The notes below the pieces were generated by a model. That model was not told where the DNA came from. It worked only from the letters and a program-made list of their open reading frames with translations, and searched no databases. A DNA stretch of 64,000 nucleotides from Diplonema japonicum. Taxonomy: Eukaryota; Euglenozoa; Diplonemea; Diplonemida; Diplonemidae. Numbering within the stretch: position 1 is the first letter of the stretch; each line of letters opens with the position of its first letter. Shown piece by piece: positions 1-10,600 of this stretch. Made by a program: the position numbers and the translations under genes. The stretch lies in assembly GCA_964019335.1 (NCBI GenBank), contig OZ025724.1, positions 62,001 to 126,000 of the forward strand. The letters are read 5' to 3'.

Positions 1-566
1 CTACAGGGTCATGAGGTGTTAACTCTTGAATACTATCCCCAGCGTTGCCACCCCCCATCAGCGGGGTATTTTCGTCAGTACAATCGTCCTGGAGAAATCG
101 CTTATCAGTATACCGTTGTTTCCACATTCTGAGGGTTTTTTTTTTTTTTTTTTTTTTTTTTTTCCCCCCCATACTTTTCGGTCGCTTTGAAGTGTTTCCT
201 CAGTTTTGCGAGTTCGTTGTTTTTGCCCTCTTTTTTCGCTGCACCGACGGTCTCTTGTGCGTTCATCGTCTTTTTGATCTCTGCCAGATTCCTCCTTACC
301 CTGTTCTTCATCATAATCTTGGTGGTGTCGCTCAATTTCGCAGACTTGTCCTTGTCGTCCAGGATGGAGATGTCGTTGCGGACCTCCGACATGAGGTCGG
401 CGCATTGGTACTGCTTCTTCTCGTACCCTGTCATCCTGCTAGTGTCGATGTTTGACTTCGACCCCTTTGCGGCTGCTATCTCCTCGTCCTCCACCCCCAC
501 AGCGTCGGCTACCTTCCTCAGCTGTTTCATCGAATTGTGTAGCGCGTTTGACCATGGATCACCCAT
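1..566 (-). CDS. Partial coiled-coil protein with one intron, 3' end outside window
   Basis: The start codon at 566-564 follows an A/T-rich leader. Read without splicing, the frame runs through a poly(A) tract as a lysine run and stops at 105. Removing a 46-nt intron at 129-174 (GTATGG donor, CTCAG acceptor, with G and A runs inside) joins exon 175-566 to exon 1-128 in frame; the second exon then stays open to the window edge. The protein is helical and charged, with a linker carrying a TPLMGGG motif. Spacing and composition resemble the N-terminal part of a Qc-SNARE, but no SNARE motif is inside the window, so this is only a guess. The intron call is strong because it restores an open frame of normal composition; the function is unknown. 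Confidence 0.6.
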
Positions 567-755
567 TTTATTTATTTATTTTTTTATATATATATATATT
601 TTTTTTTTGAATTTCTTTTTTTTTTTCCCTCCCCCACCCCTCGCCCGCCCTCTTTTTTTTTTTTTTTTTTTTTTTCCGGAGGGGGAACAAAAAAAAAATG
701 AAAGGAATTGCACACTTATAATTCAAAAAAAAAAAAAAAAAAAATAAGAAGAAAT

Positions 756-2909
756 TCACTTCTCGAGTTTTTTACGGATCGCGTCCTGCAGCCTCCCGCC
801 TGCCAGCGGAACGAGCTTATCGAGCTGCACGTCCTCCCCGAAACAGTCCTCGAGGTAGGACACCAGCAACGCATCTGTTTCTTCCATCGACTTCAACAAA
901 TCGACGACCACAGCACAGTTCTGAGGAAGCACGGTGTAGTGGTACCCTGTGGTATAAAGCGACAGCGAGAGGGCAAGAATGTGCCGTGTAGCACACAGGG
1001 TCGGGGGCAAGACGGGAAGATACCGAGCAGCCTCGAGCAAGGTGTGCGGCTTCAGATCCTTGAGCTCACGGGGCTTAGCAATGCGGAGAAAAATCCCAAG
1101 CGAGTCCTTAAGCTTCTCAGCAGTTTGTATAAACACGCTAGGTGACGGTGTGCTGACTGTCATGGCAAGCAAAGCCTGCAAAGGAAGCCGGTGGACGGTC
1201 GACAGCCGTTTCAAGGATTCGGAAATATCAGAGATTACAGGAAGCTCATGATGAACAACAGGTAGGACAGTGTCGCCACCACTTTGCAAGGCGAGGTTTA
1301 AGCAGCTTTTCGCAAACTGCACACATGTCACGTGCAGAACACCTGCCTCGACCTCGGTAAGCATAACACTGTCAGGGAGGTAAAATGATGATGTAACACT
1401 TGCAGCCTCCAACTGCAGCGTGTTCCAAAAGTACCTTGCTGTGTTCTCGAGAGCTTGCTGGGTTTTTAACGTGCTGTGTTCACTTTCCGTGTCGAGGTCC
1501 GCAACAAGCCTCACATACACCCTGTCTATCCTGTCCTCGATCAAACCCCAGATATCCTGCAAAAACGCCTCTTTATCCATCATGTCGTCCTCATCGTCCT
1601 CATGACCATCCACAACAAACACCCCATGCCATATCCTGTCGAGGATGGTTGGTTTATCCGGTTTTATAACAGGTGTTGCCGATGTGGTGTCTCTTTTACT
1701 GGATTTTCTTTTTGTGGAGTGTGTTGGCTTTCGGGTGGTGGTGGTGGAAGCGGTGGATGTTCTGCGTGCGTCCTTCACATCGCGTGGAGCGTGAGCTTCA
1801 ACTATGTCGAGGCATTTTCTGAGGGCTTTCTTTGCAACAAAACACCCGCTGGTGTCGAGTAGTACTACATCGTCTCTTGTTGCCTTTGGAAGCTTTGTTT
1901 CAAGCAGTTTACCTATTTCAGCGTTGTCATTGGCTGTGAAGCAAGCGGGCACTACTGACGCGAAGTCGGAGTACATCGCATCGCTCTCCGAAAAGTCCTC
2001 GATCACAAAACTGTAGATGGACTGCAAGGTGTTTTCAGAAATATGGCAGGTCGGCAGCGCGACACCTTTGTATCGTTCCTTGGCGTAGGCTTGCGGGCCT
2101 TTAATGTCAAGCTCCTTTATTTGCGCATAGGTAACATACCCTGCTGTTTGGAACTCTTTGTCCAACGAACTTATTCTGAACGTTTCGAAAACGTTCGGTG
2201 TGTATACCCCTCGAAGCCCGGTAAGCGTCCCGGCAAGCTGCCCCTCCGAATGCCATGTGCTCACCTGGTTGTACAGTTCGTTCTGAAGTTCTCTGTCTGT
2301 TCCAGCTATTTTCGAAACGACTCGTTGTACTTGTACGGAGGATGTTGCAGCATTGAATGCACCGCGTAGAGCGGCTTTCTTCCGTCTTATGTACGAGCTG
2401 GTGTAAAGTGTGCTGCCGTGTAGGGTGCAGTCGTCGATGTTTTCGATGTTGTGGATGACTAGCTTGGCGTCTATTCTGAATCTTTTCGCTATCTCTGCGG
2501 TCTCTACGCTGCCCTTTTGTCGCAGTAACGCTGCTGTTTCTGCGACCACCCCGTCTAGGTAGTCGCGGGAGAATGTTTCGCCTCCGTGGAGTTGTAAGTC
2601 GTCACGTTTGTCTACTACATTTTTAAGGCCTTCTTCGATGTAGGGTGCCATGGGGACGTTGAGCAGTCCGCGGAGGTCCGAGACCACCATCCTTCCGCCG
2701 CGGGCGTCTATCTCGTCAGAGATTTCTTTCTCCAGGTGCTCTTTTGTGATGTACTCCTTGCCGTCGGTGCTGTACACGAGGTCCAGCCCACCCCCGTCTC
2801 TTAGCTGTTGCAACACCTCAGCGCAGCACCTCTCCGAGAGTTTCTCCCCTACGGGTTTGCTCTGTGCCTCGCTGAGCCTGCACATCAGTTTTTTCAGTTC
2901 CGGGTCCAT
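756..2909 (-). CDS. UFL1: E3 UFM1-protein ligase 1 homologue
   Basis: This 717-residue protein matches UFL1 (human about 794 residues). The N-terminal part carries the family pattern: LSERCCAEVLQQL, a DGKEYIT motif, then EISDEIDARGGR and a YLDGVVAE segment, aligned in the same order as human UFL1. UFL1 is the scaffold-type ligase that transfers the ubiquitin-like UFM1, acting at the ER on ribosomes and other targets; it has no RING or HECT catalytic centre. A Ser/Thr/Lys-rich linker near residues 400-430 separates N- and C-terminal helical parts. The start at 2909 was chosen because the ATG follows an A-run leader (AAAAAAGAAAAAATG type) and begins the conserved region; the 59 upstream in-frame residues are low complexity. 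No intron is needed. Neighbours are unrelated, as in polycistronic arrays. Confidence 0.9.
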   Translation of the reverse strand: MDPELKKLMCRLSEAQSKPVGEKLSERCCAEVLQQLRDGGGLDLVYSTDGKEYITKEHLEKEISDEIDARGGRMVVSDLRGLLNVPMAPYIEEGLKNVVDKRDDLQLHGGETFSRDYLDGVVAETAALLRQKGSVETAEIAKRFRIDAKLVIHNIENIDDCTLHGSTLYTSSYIRRKKAALRGAFNAATSSVQVQRVVSKIAGTDRELQNELYNQVSTWHSEGQLAGTLTGLRGVYTPNVFETFRISSLDKEFQTAGYVTYAQIKELDIKGPQAYAKERYKGVALPTCHISENTLQSIYSFVIEDFSESDAMYSDFASVVPACFTANDNAEIGKLLETKLPKATRDDVVLLDTSGCFVAKKALRKCLDIVEAHAPRDVKDARRTSTASTTTTRKPTHSTKRKSSKRDTTSATPVIKPDKPTILDRIWHGVFVVDGHEDDEDDMMDKEAFLQDIWGLIEDRIDRVYVRLVADLDTESEHSTLKTQQALENTARYFWNTLQLEAASVTSSFYLPDSVMLTEVEAGVLHVTCVQFAKSCLNLALQSGGDTVLPVVHHELPVISDISESLKRLSTVHRLPLQALLAMTVSTPSPSVFIQTAEKLKDSLGIFLRIAKPRELKDLKPHTLLEAARYLPVLPPTLCATRHILALSLSLYTTGYHYTVLPQNCAVVVDLLKSMEETDALLVSYLEDCFGEDVQLDKLVPLAGGRLQDAIRKKLEK

Positions 2910-4018
2910 TTTTTCTTTTTTTTTTTTTAAACCTTTTCTTTGAAAGAATATTTGGGGGAGGTAATTGATTTTCTTTGGATTTCCCCCCAGAGTGCCCCCC
3001 CCCCCCCTTTTTTTTGTTTGCGAAAAGATCGGTGTTAAAAAAAAAGGAAATATGGACAACCACAAAATCGTATCTTTTAGACTCAATAGGGGGTTTTATG
3101 TACGAAAGGAGTGGGGGGGGGGGGGGGGGGTTGAAAGAAATCTCGTTCGTGGGGATCTCATTCTCGTAAATAAAAAAGGGGGGGGGGAAGGGGGCGAAGT
3201 TATGTGGGCTACGCGCCCAGCTAAAAAAAGTGCGATACTGAAATCTGAGGTTTCGGAGGATCCACGAGTTAGGGGTTGGCAATGGCCTCTGTTCTTTCTT
3301 TTTTCTTTTTTCCTTTTTTTTCCCGTTCCCTTCCTTTCTCTCGCCACCCCACCCCCCTTCCTCAAAAAGAAAGACTTCCGATGGGGGTCGTTCTTTTTTT
3401 GGTCCTTTTTTCTTTTGCTGAAACAAGTATACAAACCTTGAAAAAGAATATATATGAGTTAAAGGAGGCCGGTGTTGGCGGCGCCCTGTTGAAAGAAATG
3501 TTGTTGCAAAAAAGAGTAGAAGCAGCTCGTCTGTTTATCCCATGTAGGTAAGACGGCTTGGCACAAATAACCGACTCTTTTTTTGCTATTATTTTATTTT
3601 TCCTTTCAAAAAAAAAAGGAAGGATGGGCAGACAGAATAAGTTTCCAGAACTTCGGGGGGGGGGGGAATAAACAAAAACTAGGCACATTGCCTTCTGGGA
3701 ACCTTCACAGTAAGACCTTTTGCGAGATTCTTCTTTTTTTTCTTCCGACCAGTTTTTTTTTTTTTTTTTTTTTTCCCTCGCACTTTTGTTGTTTGCATAA
3801 AAAAAAAAAACCTCCCCCCAAGAAGAGAAAAAAAAAAAAACCATCTCTCTTGTAGAATGAGGTTATGTTTTTGAAAAAAGAAATTCCTCCCCCCCCTCCC
3901 CCTTTTTGCTGTAAAAAAAAAAAAAAAAAAAGAAAATTTCACCATGATAGGGGGCAAACGAACCTTCGCCTCCCTTCTATGAAATAATTCTTTTCTAGGT
4001 CGGGTTTTTTTTGGTGCT
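2910..4018. other. Homopolymer-rich intergenic region
   Basis: The stretch holds long C, G, A and T runs and one copy of the interspersed repeat whose core begins ATGAGTTAAAGGAGGCCG (about 3454-3486). I see no convincing coding exon. It separates the UFL1 leader from the 3' side of the IQ-motif gene and presumably contains the poly(A) and trans-splice signals for the pair, but I cannot point to the sites. Confidence 0.5.
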
Positions 4019-4408
4019 TCACTTATAGAGAGACAGAGGGTATGTGCAATCATAGTGGCTATCGGAATTATGAGGTGAATCAACTTGTAAGCTAGGGTCG
4101 GCCCTGCCGTAGAGATTGTAGAGGTATACATAAGCAGGGAGGCCTGATGTAGATATGAGTTTTTTAGACCCATGTTTCTCCAGGGCTTGGTACATCCAGG
4201 CCTTAGACAGGCGCTTTAAAAAGCACAATTGGATTGCAGTCGCTGAGATATTCTCGTATTCGTAGTTCTCTCTCTCTAGTTGCTCGTCTTGTTCTTGTAG
4301 GAACCTTGACCTTAGCCGCCGTAAGTGGACCACTGCCAAGTACATCCTCACCGCCCTCTGCATGATCAGTGCGGCCTTCTCGCTGACTATGCGGTTGACC
4401 TCCGCCAT
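4019..4408 (-). CDS. Small IQ-motif (calmodulin-binding-like) protein
   Basis: A 129-residue protein starting at the ATG at 4408-4406, which follows an A/G-rich leader. The first third has an amphipathic basic helix reading AALIMQRAVRMYLAVVHLRR, close to an IQ motif (IQxxxRGxxxR form with relaxed positions), and a second weaker copy around AIQLCFLKRLSKAW. IQ motifs bind calmodulin or related EF-hand proteins. The C-terminal third is polar and unrecognised. In-frame residues upstream of the chosen start are low-complexity Phe/Lys runs from the homopolymer leader and are not counted. I infer a calmodulin-binding or cytoskeletal role only from the motif. Confidence 0.6.
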   Translation of the reverse strand: MAEVNRIVSEKAALIMQRAVRMYLAVVHLRRLRSRFLQEQDEQLERENYEYENISATAIQLCFLKRLSKAWMYQALEKHGSKKLISTSGLPAYVYLYNLYGRADPSLQVDSPHNSDSHYDCTYPLSLYK

Positions 4409-5494
4409 TACCCTTTCTACTCTTTTTTTTTTTCTTTGCTTTTCTTTTTTTTGTTTGTTGTCGTTCAGTGATCTAACATCAAAATTGTTGTTTTTCTTTT
4501 TGTTTTTATTCGTTTTGTTTGTTGTGCCTGGTGTGTCAGTTTTCTTTTTTGGAAAAAAAGAAACGAAGAATAAAAAAAAAAAAAAAAAGAAACAAGATCG
4601 AGCCCGTCTGAAAAGACGGGGGGGAGAAAACAGAGAAATGTAGTTTGCCCGGAGTCTGTTGCTATCCCTCCCCGGGGATTCACTCTCGAGCGCTGCTTTC
4701 TGCGTTGCGTATTCATCCAAAACAAAATTCAAATTAACATGCAAGCCCCTGAGACGAAACCCGCGTGCCCTAAAAAGGGAAGGGGGTATGGTCAGTACTA
4801 GGATCTCTCAGTTTCGGTCAATCTCGCGACTCCTCCAGGTGCTGACCTCATCAGGCGAGAGGCACCCTTCAATGGCTCCTACTAGCGTCCCACCAGGTTG
4901 GAGAGTACTTTTCCCGACCAAACAAAACAAAAAAAAGAATGCAATATGACAGGAAACGAAGTGGCGGAAGCAACGGCCCACCGCGGTGGCGTGCCTACCT
5001 TATGCTCGCCTTTTGGGGTCGTTCCCTGCTACCCACCGTAGTGCTTAGCTGAAGCTTTCTATCTTCCAAGAAAGACGAAGAAGAAAAAAAAGCCCTTGCA
5101 ATTTCTTTTTTTTGAGACCCGTTAACGACTTGAACAAACAATAAACTCGATGATTTAAAGGAAGCCGGTGGGGGCGCTTTGCACAAGCACTAGCTTCTTC
5201 TGCGTCACCTTGAGCATGCTTCTCTCCCCGGAGGTCAACAGCGAACAACACATCTGATGTACTTCTTTATATTTTCATATCATCCCCCACCACCAAATAA
5301 AAATCGTTTAAAGCCCTTTAAGCTCTTAAAAAGACGGAGAAAATAAAACCCGTAAATAAAAAGCACTTTAAAAATGCATTGGCAGCATTAATATGCAGAT
5401 AGCAGCTCTGGACAAAAACGGCAAACAATGGGTGCGGCACCAGTGACCTACCCACCGTAAATGAGCCGTGGCATTTCTTTTTTCTTCTTCTTCT

Positions 5495-5498
<4 letters not shown>
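4409..5498. other. Intergenic region with a fragment of an interspersed repeat
   Basis: No convincing gene. A stretch near 5150-5290 matches parts of longer repeat copies at 41428-41625 and 42520-42845 (shared blocks: the GGAAGCCGGTGGGGGCGC region and GTCAACAGCGAACAACACA near 5236). A short ORF beginning at the ATG at 5478-5476 gives only eight codons before a stop and was not accepted. Confidence 0.4.
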
Positions 5499-5529
<31 letters not shown>

Positions 5530-7375
5530 TGAAAGAGGTTATGAAAACAATGAAACTGCAAAGCAAACAAACTCATAGTAAAAGACAATCCCACTCGAGG
5601 ACAGCCTCTTGTGGTGTGAGTTCCTATCTATTAATGCTCCCCTTCTGGAGCATAGCCTTCGTTCCTATTGTCGCCTTTAAAGCTTTTCGTAGTCTCGACA
5701 CGCGCTCTTTCTTGTATGTCCCTTTCAACTCCTGTAGCTTTTGCGCTGTCTGTCTTGATGCGAAGATCGGTCTCCTGTTAAAGCCTATTGCAGCCTTGCC
5801 TCCGATCGCTGTGAGCGACTTGACCCTCTTTGCCCCGTCCGCAGGGAAGGGGCGTCTTATCCGTCTCGTTCTGCACACTGCGTTGGCTCTCTCCACCAAC
5901 AGCTTGATTCTGCGTGCCTTCCTCTGCATGTTGTAGACTCCCAGTGACTTACCGGTTGTCTCCTCAAAGTCGAGTGCAAGTTCAGCTGCCGAAACCTCCG
6001 AGTCGGTGTCGCCCATCGCAGCTTTCCCATCCATTCCAGTAGTGGTTCCCCGAATTGCTCCAGCAGTCCCACCACTGTCCCCAGCTGTGCTGTCGTCGGT
6101 ACCGGGGTCACTTTGCCTGTCACTTCCCGCTCCCATGGTAGCTTCTTGTTGCCGCCTTCTGCCTGCATCAGCCCTTCGTCCCGCTTTTCCACCACCATTG
6201 CCAGGTATCGCTGCAGCTTCTCCAGGTGTTCGAACCCGTTCCCCCTTGGTAGGATGGCATGCAGCTCGAGGCAGAGCGGCCATCCCGTCCTGTTGCGCAG
6301 TGGTTCCATCTCCTCCCGTATCAGCTCCTCTCGTGCTGGCGGGCACTCGTACAGCTGGTGGCGTAGCAGTGTTACTGTGTCCGCATGCTTGGTCGGGCAG
6401 AGGTCACATTCAAATCCCGACTCGTCTTGTCCTTCATGCGCCGCTGGCTCGTCTTGATCTTCCTCTTCTTCGCTCCGTCCCTCGGACTCGTCGTCCTCAT
6501 TCGTGGGGGGTACACACTTTGGTCCTGCTCTGGCATACGGACTTAGGTAGGGGATCCCTCCCGCAATTACCCTCTTGATACAGAAAGCTAGATGGCGATC
6601 TTTAGCTGTCCTCCAGAGGTCATTCGTTTTGGGATCTGCTCCTTCCCCGAGTCCGCTGACCGTCTTCCGTTCCGTTGCTAGTGTCGCACTCCTGGCTGCC
6701 CTTACAGTCGCCCTGAAGGCGCTTCCTCGCTTGGGCCACTCAAGTTCTGTGGCTATTTCCATCTTCTCCCAGTCCCATCCGATTCTCGGCATCCACCTGC
6801 ATATCAGATTCCCCACCGGTCCCAAGGGGGTCCTCTGTGAGCCGTACCTCTGCACTATTTGTCGCGCTCTCTGTCCAAGACCTGTCCTTTCCAGCGCGCT
6901 CGATATCACTCTTAGCGAGTGACAGATGACGTAGGACAACGGGTCATTGATGTGTCCTTTCAGCAAAACCGTATTCACCGCTGCAGGCGATCGTCCTCGG
7001 AAGTGAGGCCCCCATAGGTTGCAGGTCACTCTCGTTGTTAGCTTCTTCAGCGCCTCATCACTCGGAGGGGAGAACGGGCTGCTGTAGAGGCACGACGGCA
7101 AGACCGATGTTCCAATCAGGTATCCTTTTGTTTCGAAGGACAGGCTTGTCCCTCCCAGCCGGTCTAGCTTGTTGGCCGCTTCCGTCGCTGGCTCGTTCCA
7201 CGTCGTTCCTGTCCTGTTCGTGAACACCATCACGCCCAGTGCCTTGAACGACGTCACTGTTCTATAGGGGACTGCGACCTCTCTCCCTTTCTGTGTTACT
7301 GTCCTATCACCCAGCACTTTTGACCGGAAGCCCTTCTTCGTGCCAAACGCTACCGTTTTCTCCGAACGCTACCGT
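5499..7375 (-). mobile_element. 5'-truncated non-LTR retrotransposon with poly(A) tail
   Basis: The minus-strand frames at 5857-7317 and 5624-6346 give the C-terminal half of the same LINE family as 59118-64000: the end of the reverse transcriptase/thumb region (VLPSCLYSSPFSPPSDE), a CCHH-like finger (CDLCPTKHADTVTLLRHQLYEC) and the family tail ending KAMLQKGSINR. A frame change near 5860-6340 breaks the ORF. After the stop, about 85 nt of 3' UTR lead into a poly(A) tail (T-run at about 5503-5526 on the plus strand) followed by an AAG-type purine tract. The 5' end lies near 7361, where a 19-bp segment ending CGCTACCGTTTTCTCC is duplicated in tandem. It is a dead 5'-truncated insertion, oriented with local transcription. 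Confidence 0.85.
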
Positions 7376-7679
7376 TTTCTCCAACAAAATTCCGCAAGGA
7401 AAAAAAAAAAAGAAATCTCGCACGTCCGGAAATCTCGGCCTCTAGACTGGAAGTGTCGCTGTGGAAACACCAGAAGCAGAAGCCAAGTCAGCACACATGC
7501 AAATATCGGTGGTCCGGAAGTCTTTTTTTTTCCTGCGGAACATCTTTTTGCGCTCCAGCTTTGTCAAAAAGGCAAACAACAACAAAAAAGAAAAAAAGAA
7601 ACAAACAAAAAAGAAAATGCCTGAACAAAAGTAGTTCTTACTCATGGAAATAAGCAAAACTCGTTTAACCCTTCTCTTT
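7376..7679. other. Short intergenic stretch
   Basis: A-rich and T-rich blocks between the LINE 5' junction and the cyclase stop codon; nothing recognised. Confidence 0.4.
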
Positions 7680-10600
7680 TTAGGAGATATGCAGCGTGGT
7701 CAGCGGGGCAATATCAACGCTCTGCGGGGTTTTCCTCACTTCTTCTGTGAGTCGAAGGAGAACCGGGTCGTCAGTATTCTCTAGAATAGCACTCACATCG
7801 CCTTTGGCGAAAGCAGCAGCGTAGTCTGATGACCAGGCCCACGCGCGCACCGTGCCGTCACCGCTCCACAGGTCGTTCCCCTCGATGTTTGGACGTAATT
7901 CGTAAACGGAAAATGTAAGAGGAGAGAGCGCTGCGGAAATGGAAGCAGTCCCGTCGGGGACGGAGAAGCCAGCTTTACTCGACCACCACCCGATGGGGCG
8001 CATGTTGGTGTCGTTGACGCGAAGCATCTTACCAGAAAGCGACACGTAAAGACAGAATATTTTCAACTTCGCAGCCGCGACAAGCAAATCAGCTGAGCAC
8101 CTCACACCAGATCCCATTGGCGTGATGTACCGTTGGTCAAACGTCCCGATGGCACCATAAAGCAGCGGGCAGCGGACCAAACTAAGGTGCAGCTCGTGTG
8201 GGATCGGGCATGGCACAGCCTGCGTTCTGGACAAATGCAAAAATCGTACAAACCGGGTGGAACACTCCCATTGGTCTGAACACGTCCGTCCAAGGTTCCA
8301 GCCAACGTAAAGCGACGAGCCGAACACGCCCAGCGTGGTACCCTCGCACCGTTCCAACTGCGTCACAGCGCGTGTCAACGCGATGTTCGCCGTCGACAGT
8401 ACATCGTAAGGAGAGTAGCTCATCACAAGATCACCTTCGAACATCGTCTCCATCTTGCAAATCGTTGCAGACTCGACCCTGTCCATCTTCCCCACCGGCC
8501 TTCGGGACAACACCGACGACGTGGAAGCTTCCATAGACGATGACCTATCATGCTCCAGTGGGTTGATGTTGCTGTGTGGGATCATGGCTTTCCGGTTCGC
8601 AAGTTCAACCGGAAGGAGGGCTGTGAGCTCCGTTTTCGCGGATATCCCCTTCAGCCCGACCTTACCCATCGGGACCAGCAAGACGTCGGATAAAAGCAGT
8701 GTCCCGTCCTCGTTGTGGATCTCAGCGAGAACGCTTTTCGTCACCGCCACGCAGCCGCCGTAGCACGCGCTCTCTACGCGTGCAGCTTTGTTCACAGTGT
8801 TCCCGAAATAGTCGTAACGCTGCGAGACGGGGTTGAACTCGACTTCGACTTCACCGCAGTGAATTCCGATTCTTATGCGCAGCCCGCCCCAATGAGGCGC
8901 AGAGCGAGCGCAGTCAGGTACTTCGTATACGGCAGATGGCCAGTCTGTGTGGAGAAGTCTGAGTTGTACGGTTGTGCCGAAGAAGCAAGCATCAACCGCG
9001 CGGTCGAAGCTTGCCATGTAAGAGTCGCCGATGATCTTGACCTCGTACCCGTCTGTGTCCGCAAGGCATTTGCGTATTACATTGTTGTGGATTCTGAGGG
9101 CTTCCTTCATTCCTTCCCCGCACTTCTCCCACAGCTTTGTGGACCCCTGTATGTCTGTAAACACTAACGTGGCAAAGTTCGACCGGAGCCCTGGTGCGCA
9201 GTCGCGCTCCGAACATTCCGGGACCAAGCCTAAGTCTCTGAACAGTGCGTCTGGTAGATATGGTCGGTAGGCTTCTAGGTTGTTCAGCATTTTGTCTAGC
9301 GATTTGTACATCATGTCAAGTTCCGTTATTATCGTTTTCTGACGCGGGATGGCGGTCAGCTTCATGATGGCGGCCTGGTTCATCTGCCCAGCGATCGTGC
9401 CGAAAGGGGCGACCAGCATCTCGTTGAATATGTAAAACGCCGAGAACGACGCGGCCAGGATGGCCACCACGATGAGAGCCGCCATTGTGCCCCGCTGCAT
9501 GAGTTCCACGTCGTTCTTCTCGCCTGCCTTGACCAAGCTGTCCATCACCTTGCGGTTGTTCTCACGGACCTCTCGCTTCACATCTTCCTCAGGAATGAGA
9601 ATGCCCACTATCACCGACACAGGCGGTGTCCCTTCCGACGTGATTTGTGTGTAGTCGTAGATCCATCTTTTCGGATCGACCTGCCTGCTTAGGACACCTG
9701 TAGAGAACACCGAGTGGACCTCGGATTCGCGCAGTGACAAATTATACATTTGAAAATCGTCCAACGACCCGGAGTAGTACATCCCTAGCTGGTACGCTTC
9801 TTGAAAGGTCTCTCGCGATTCGTGAAGGGAGATGTTTGCCCTGTCGTACAAGGACCCGTTCACATACATGGAACACTGACTGGTGAAGATCCTGTCGACG
9901 GTGATTGTAAAGTGGGTCCATTGACCTGCAGGCGGACCGTTCAGCAGGGGCTTCGTTTCGCATCCAAACACGTACAGCCCGAGAGAAAAGCCACCGTTTG
10001 CGTACCATCGCACGGCACCGTTCCCCGCAGCAGTGTCGCTGAAGATCCGCGGTTTCATGGGGTATATAGCACTTGTGGAGTTGATGGCCGCGTCGGGTTT
10101 CACCCACACGGAAATTGAAAACTGTGACGTTCCTAAGATGGCTTCGCGTGCGACAGGCTCAAGGCTCCCGGAGACTGAACTTGGGTATGCAACCGTCTCG
10201 GTTCCGTCAGAGTAGTGCAACGTGTGGTTGTAACCGGGAAACGAGCTTCTCCACGGCTCACCGTTCCGCGATACCTTCGTTGCAGCGACACGGGGAATGT
10301 CCGTCGTCAGGTTGTTGTAGATGAACAGAACAGAATCCTTGTCCAGATGCAGCGTGCCCGTGTCACCGATAACCCCTCCGCCGCCACGGATCTCCGTTTT
10401 GTATTCGTTGCCGGATACATCATTGTGCCCCCCGTTTGAGAACGGCAGTGAGATTTGAAGCCACGTAAAATCCTTGTAATAATTACTCTGTTCGAAGTTC
10501 CCCGAGCCGTCCTTGCTGAAGATGCGGCCTTCCTCGTGCGGACGTGTGAAGAGGTACTGCTGCAGCGCGTTCAGTTCGACACTGTACGTGTTGTTCATCG

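Noticed and set aside
3096-3434. Lys/Arg/Pro-rich frames in both strands
   Set aside because: Translations of homopolymer runs.
5395-5478. Small gene starting at the ATG at 5478 behind an A/G leader
   Set aside because: Only eight codons are open, and the best splice options give about 20 residues with no recognisable sequence.
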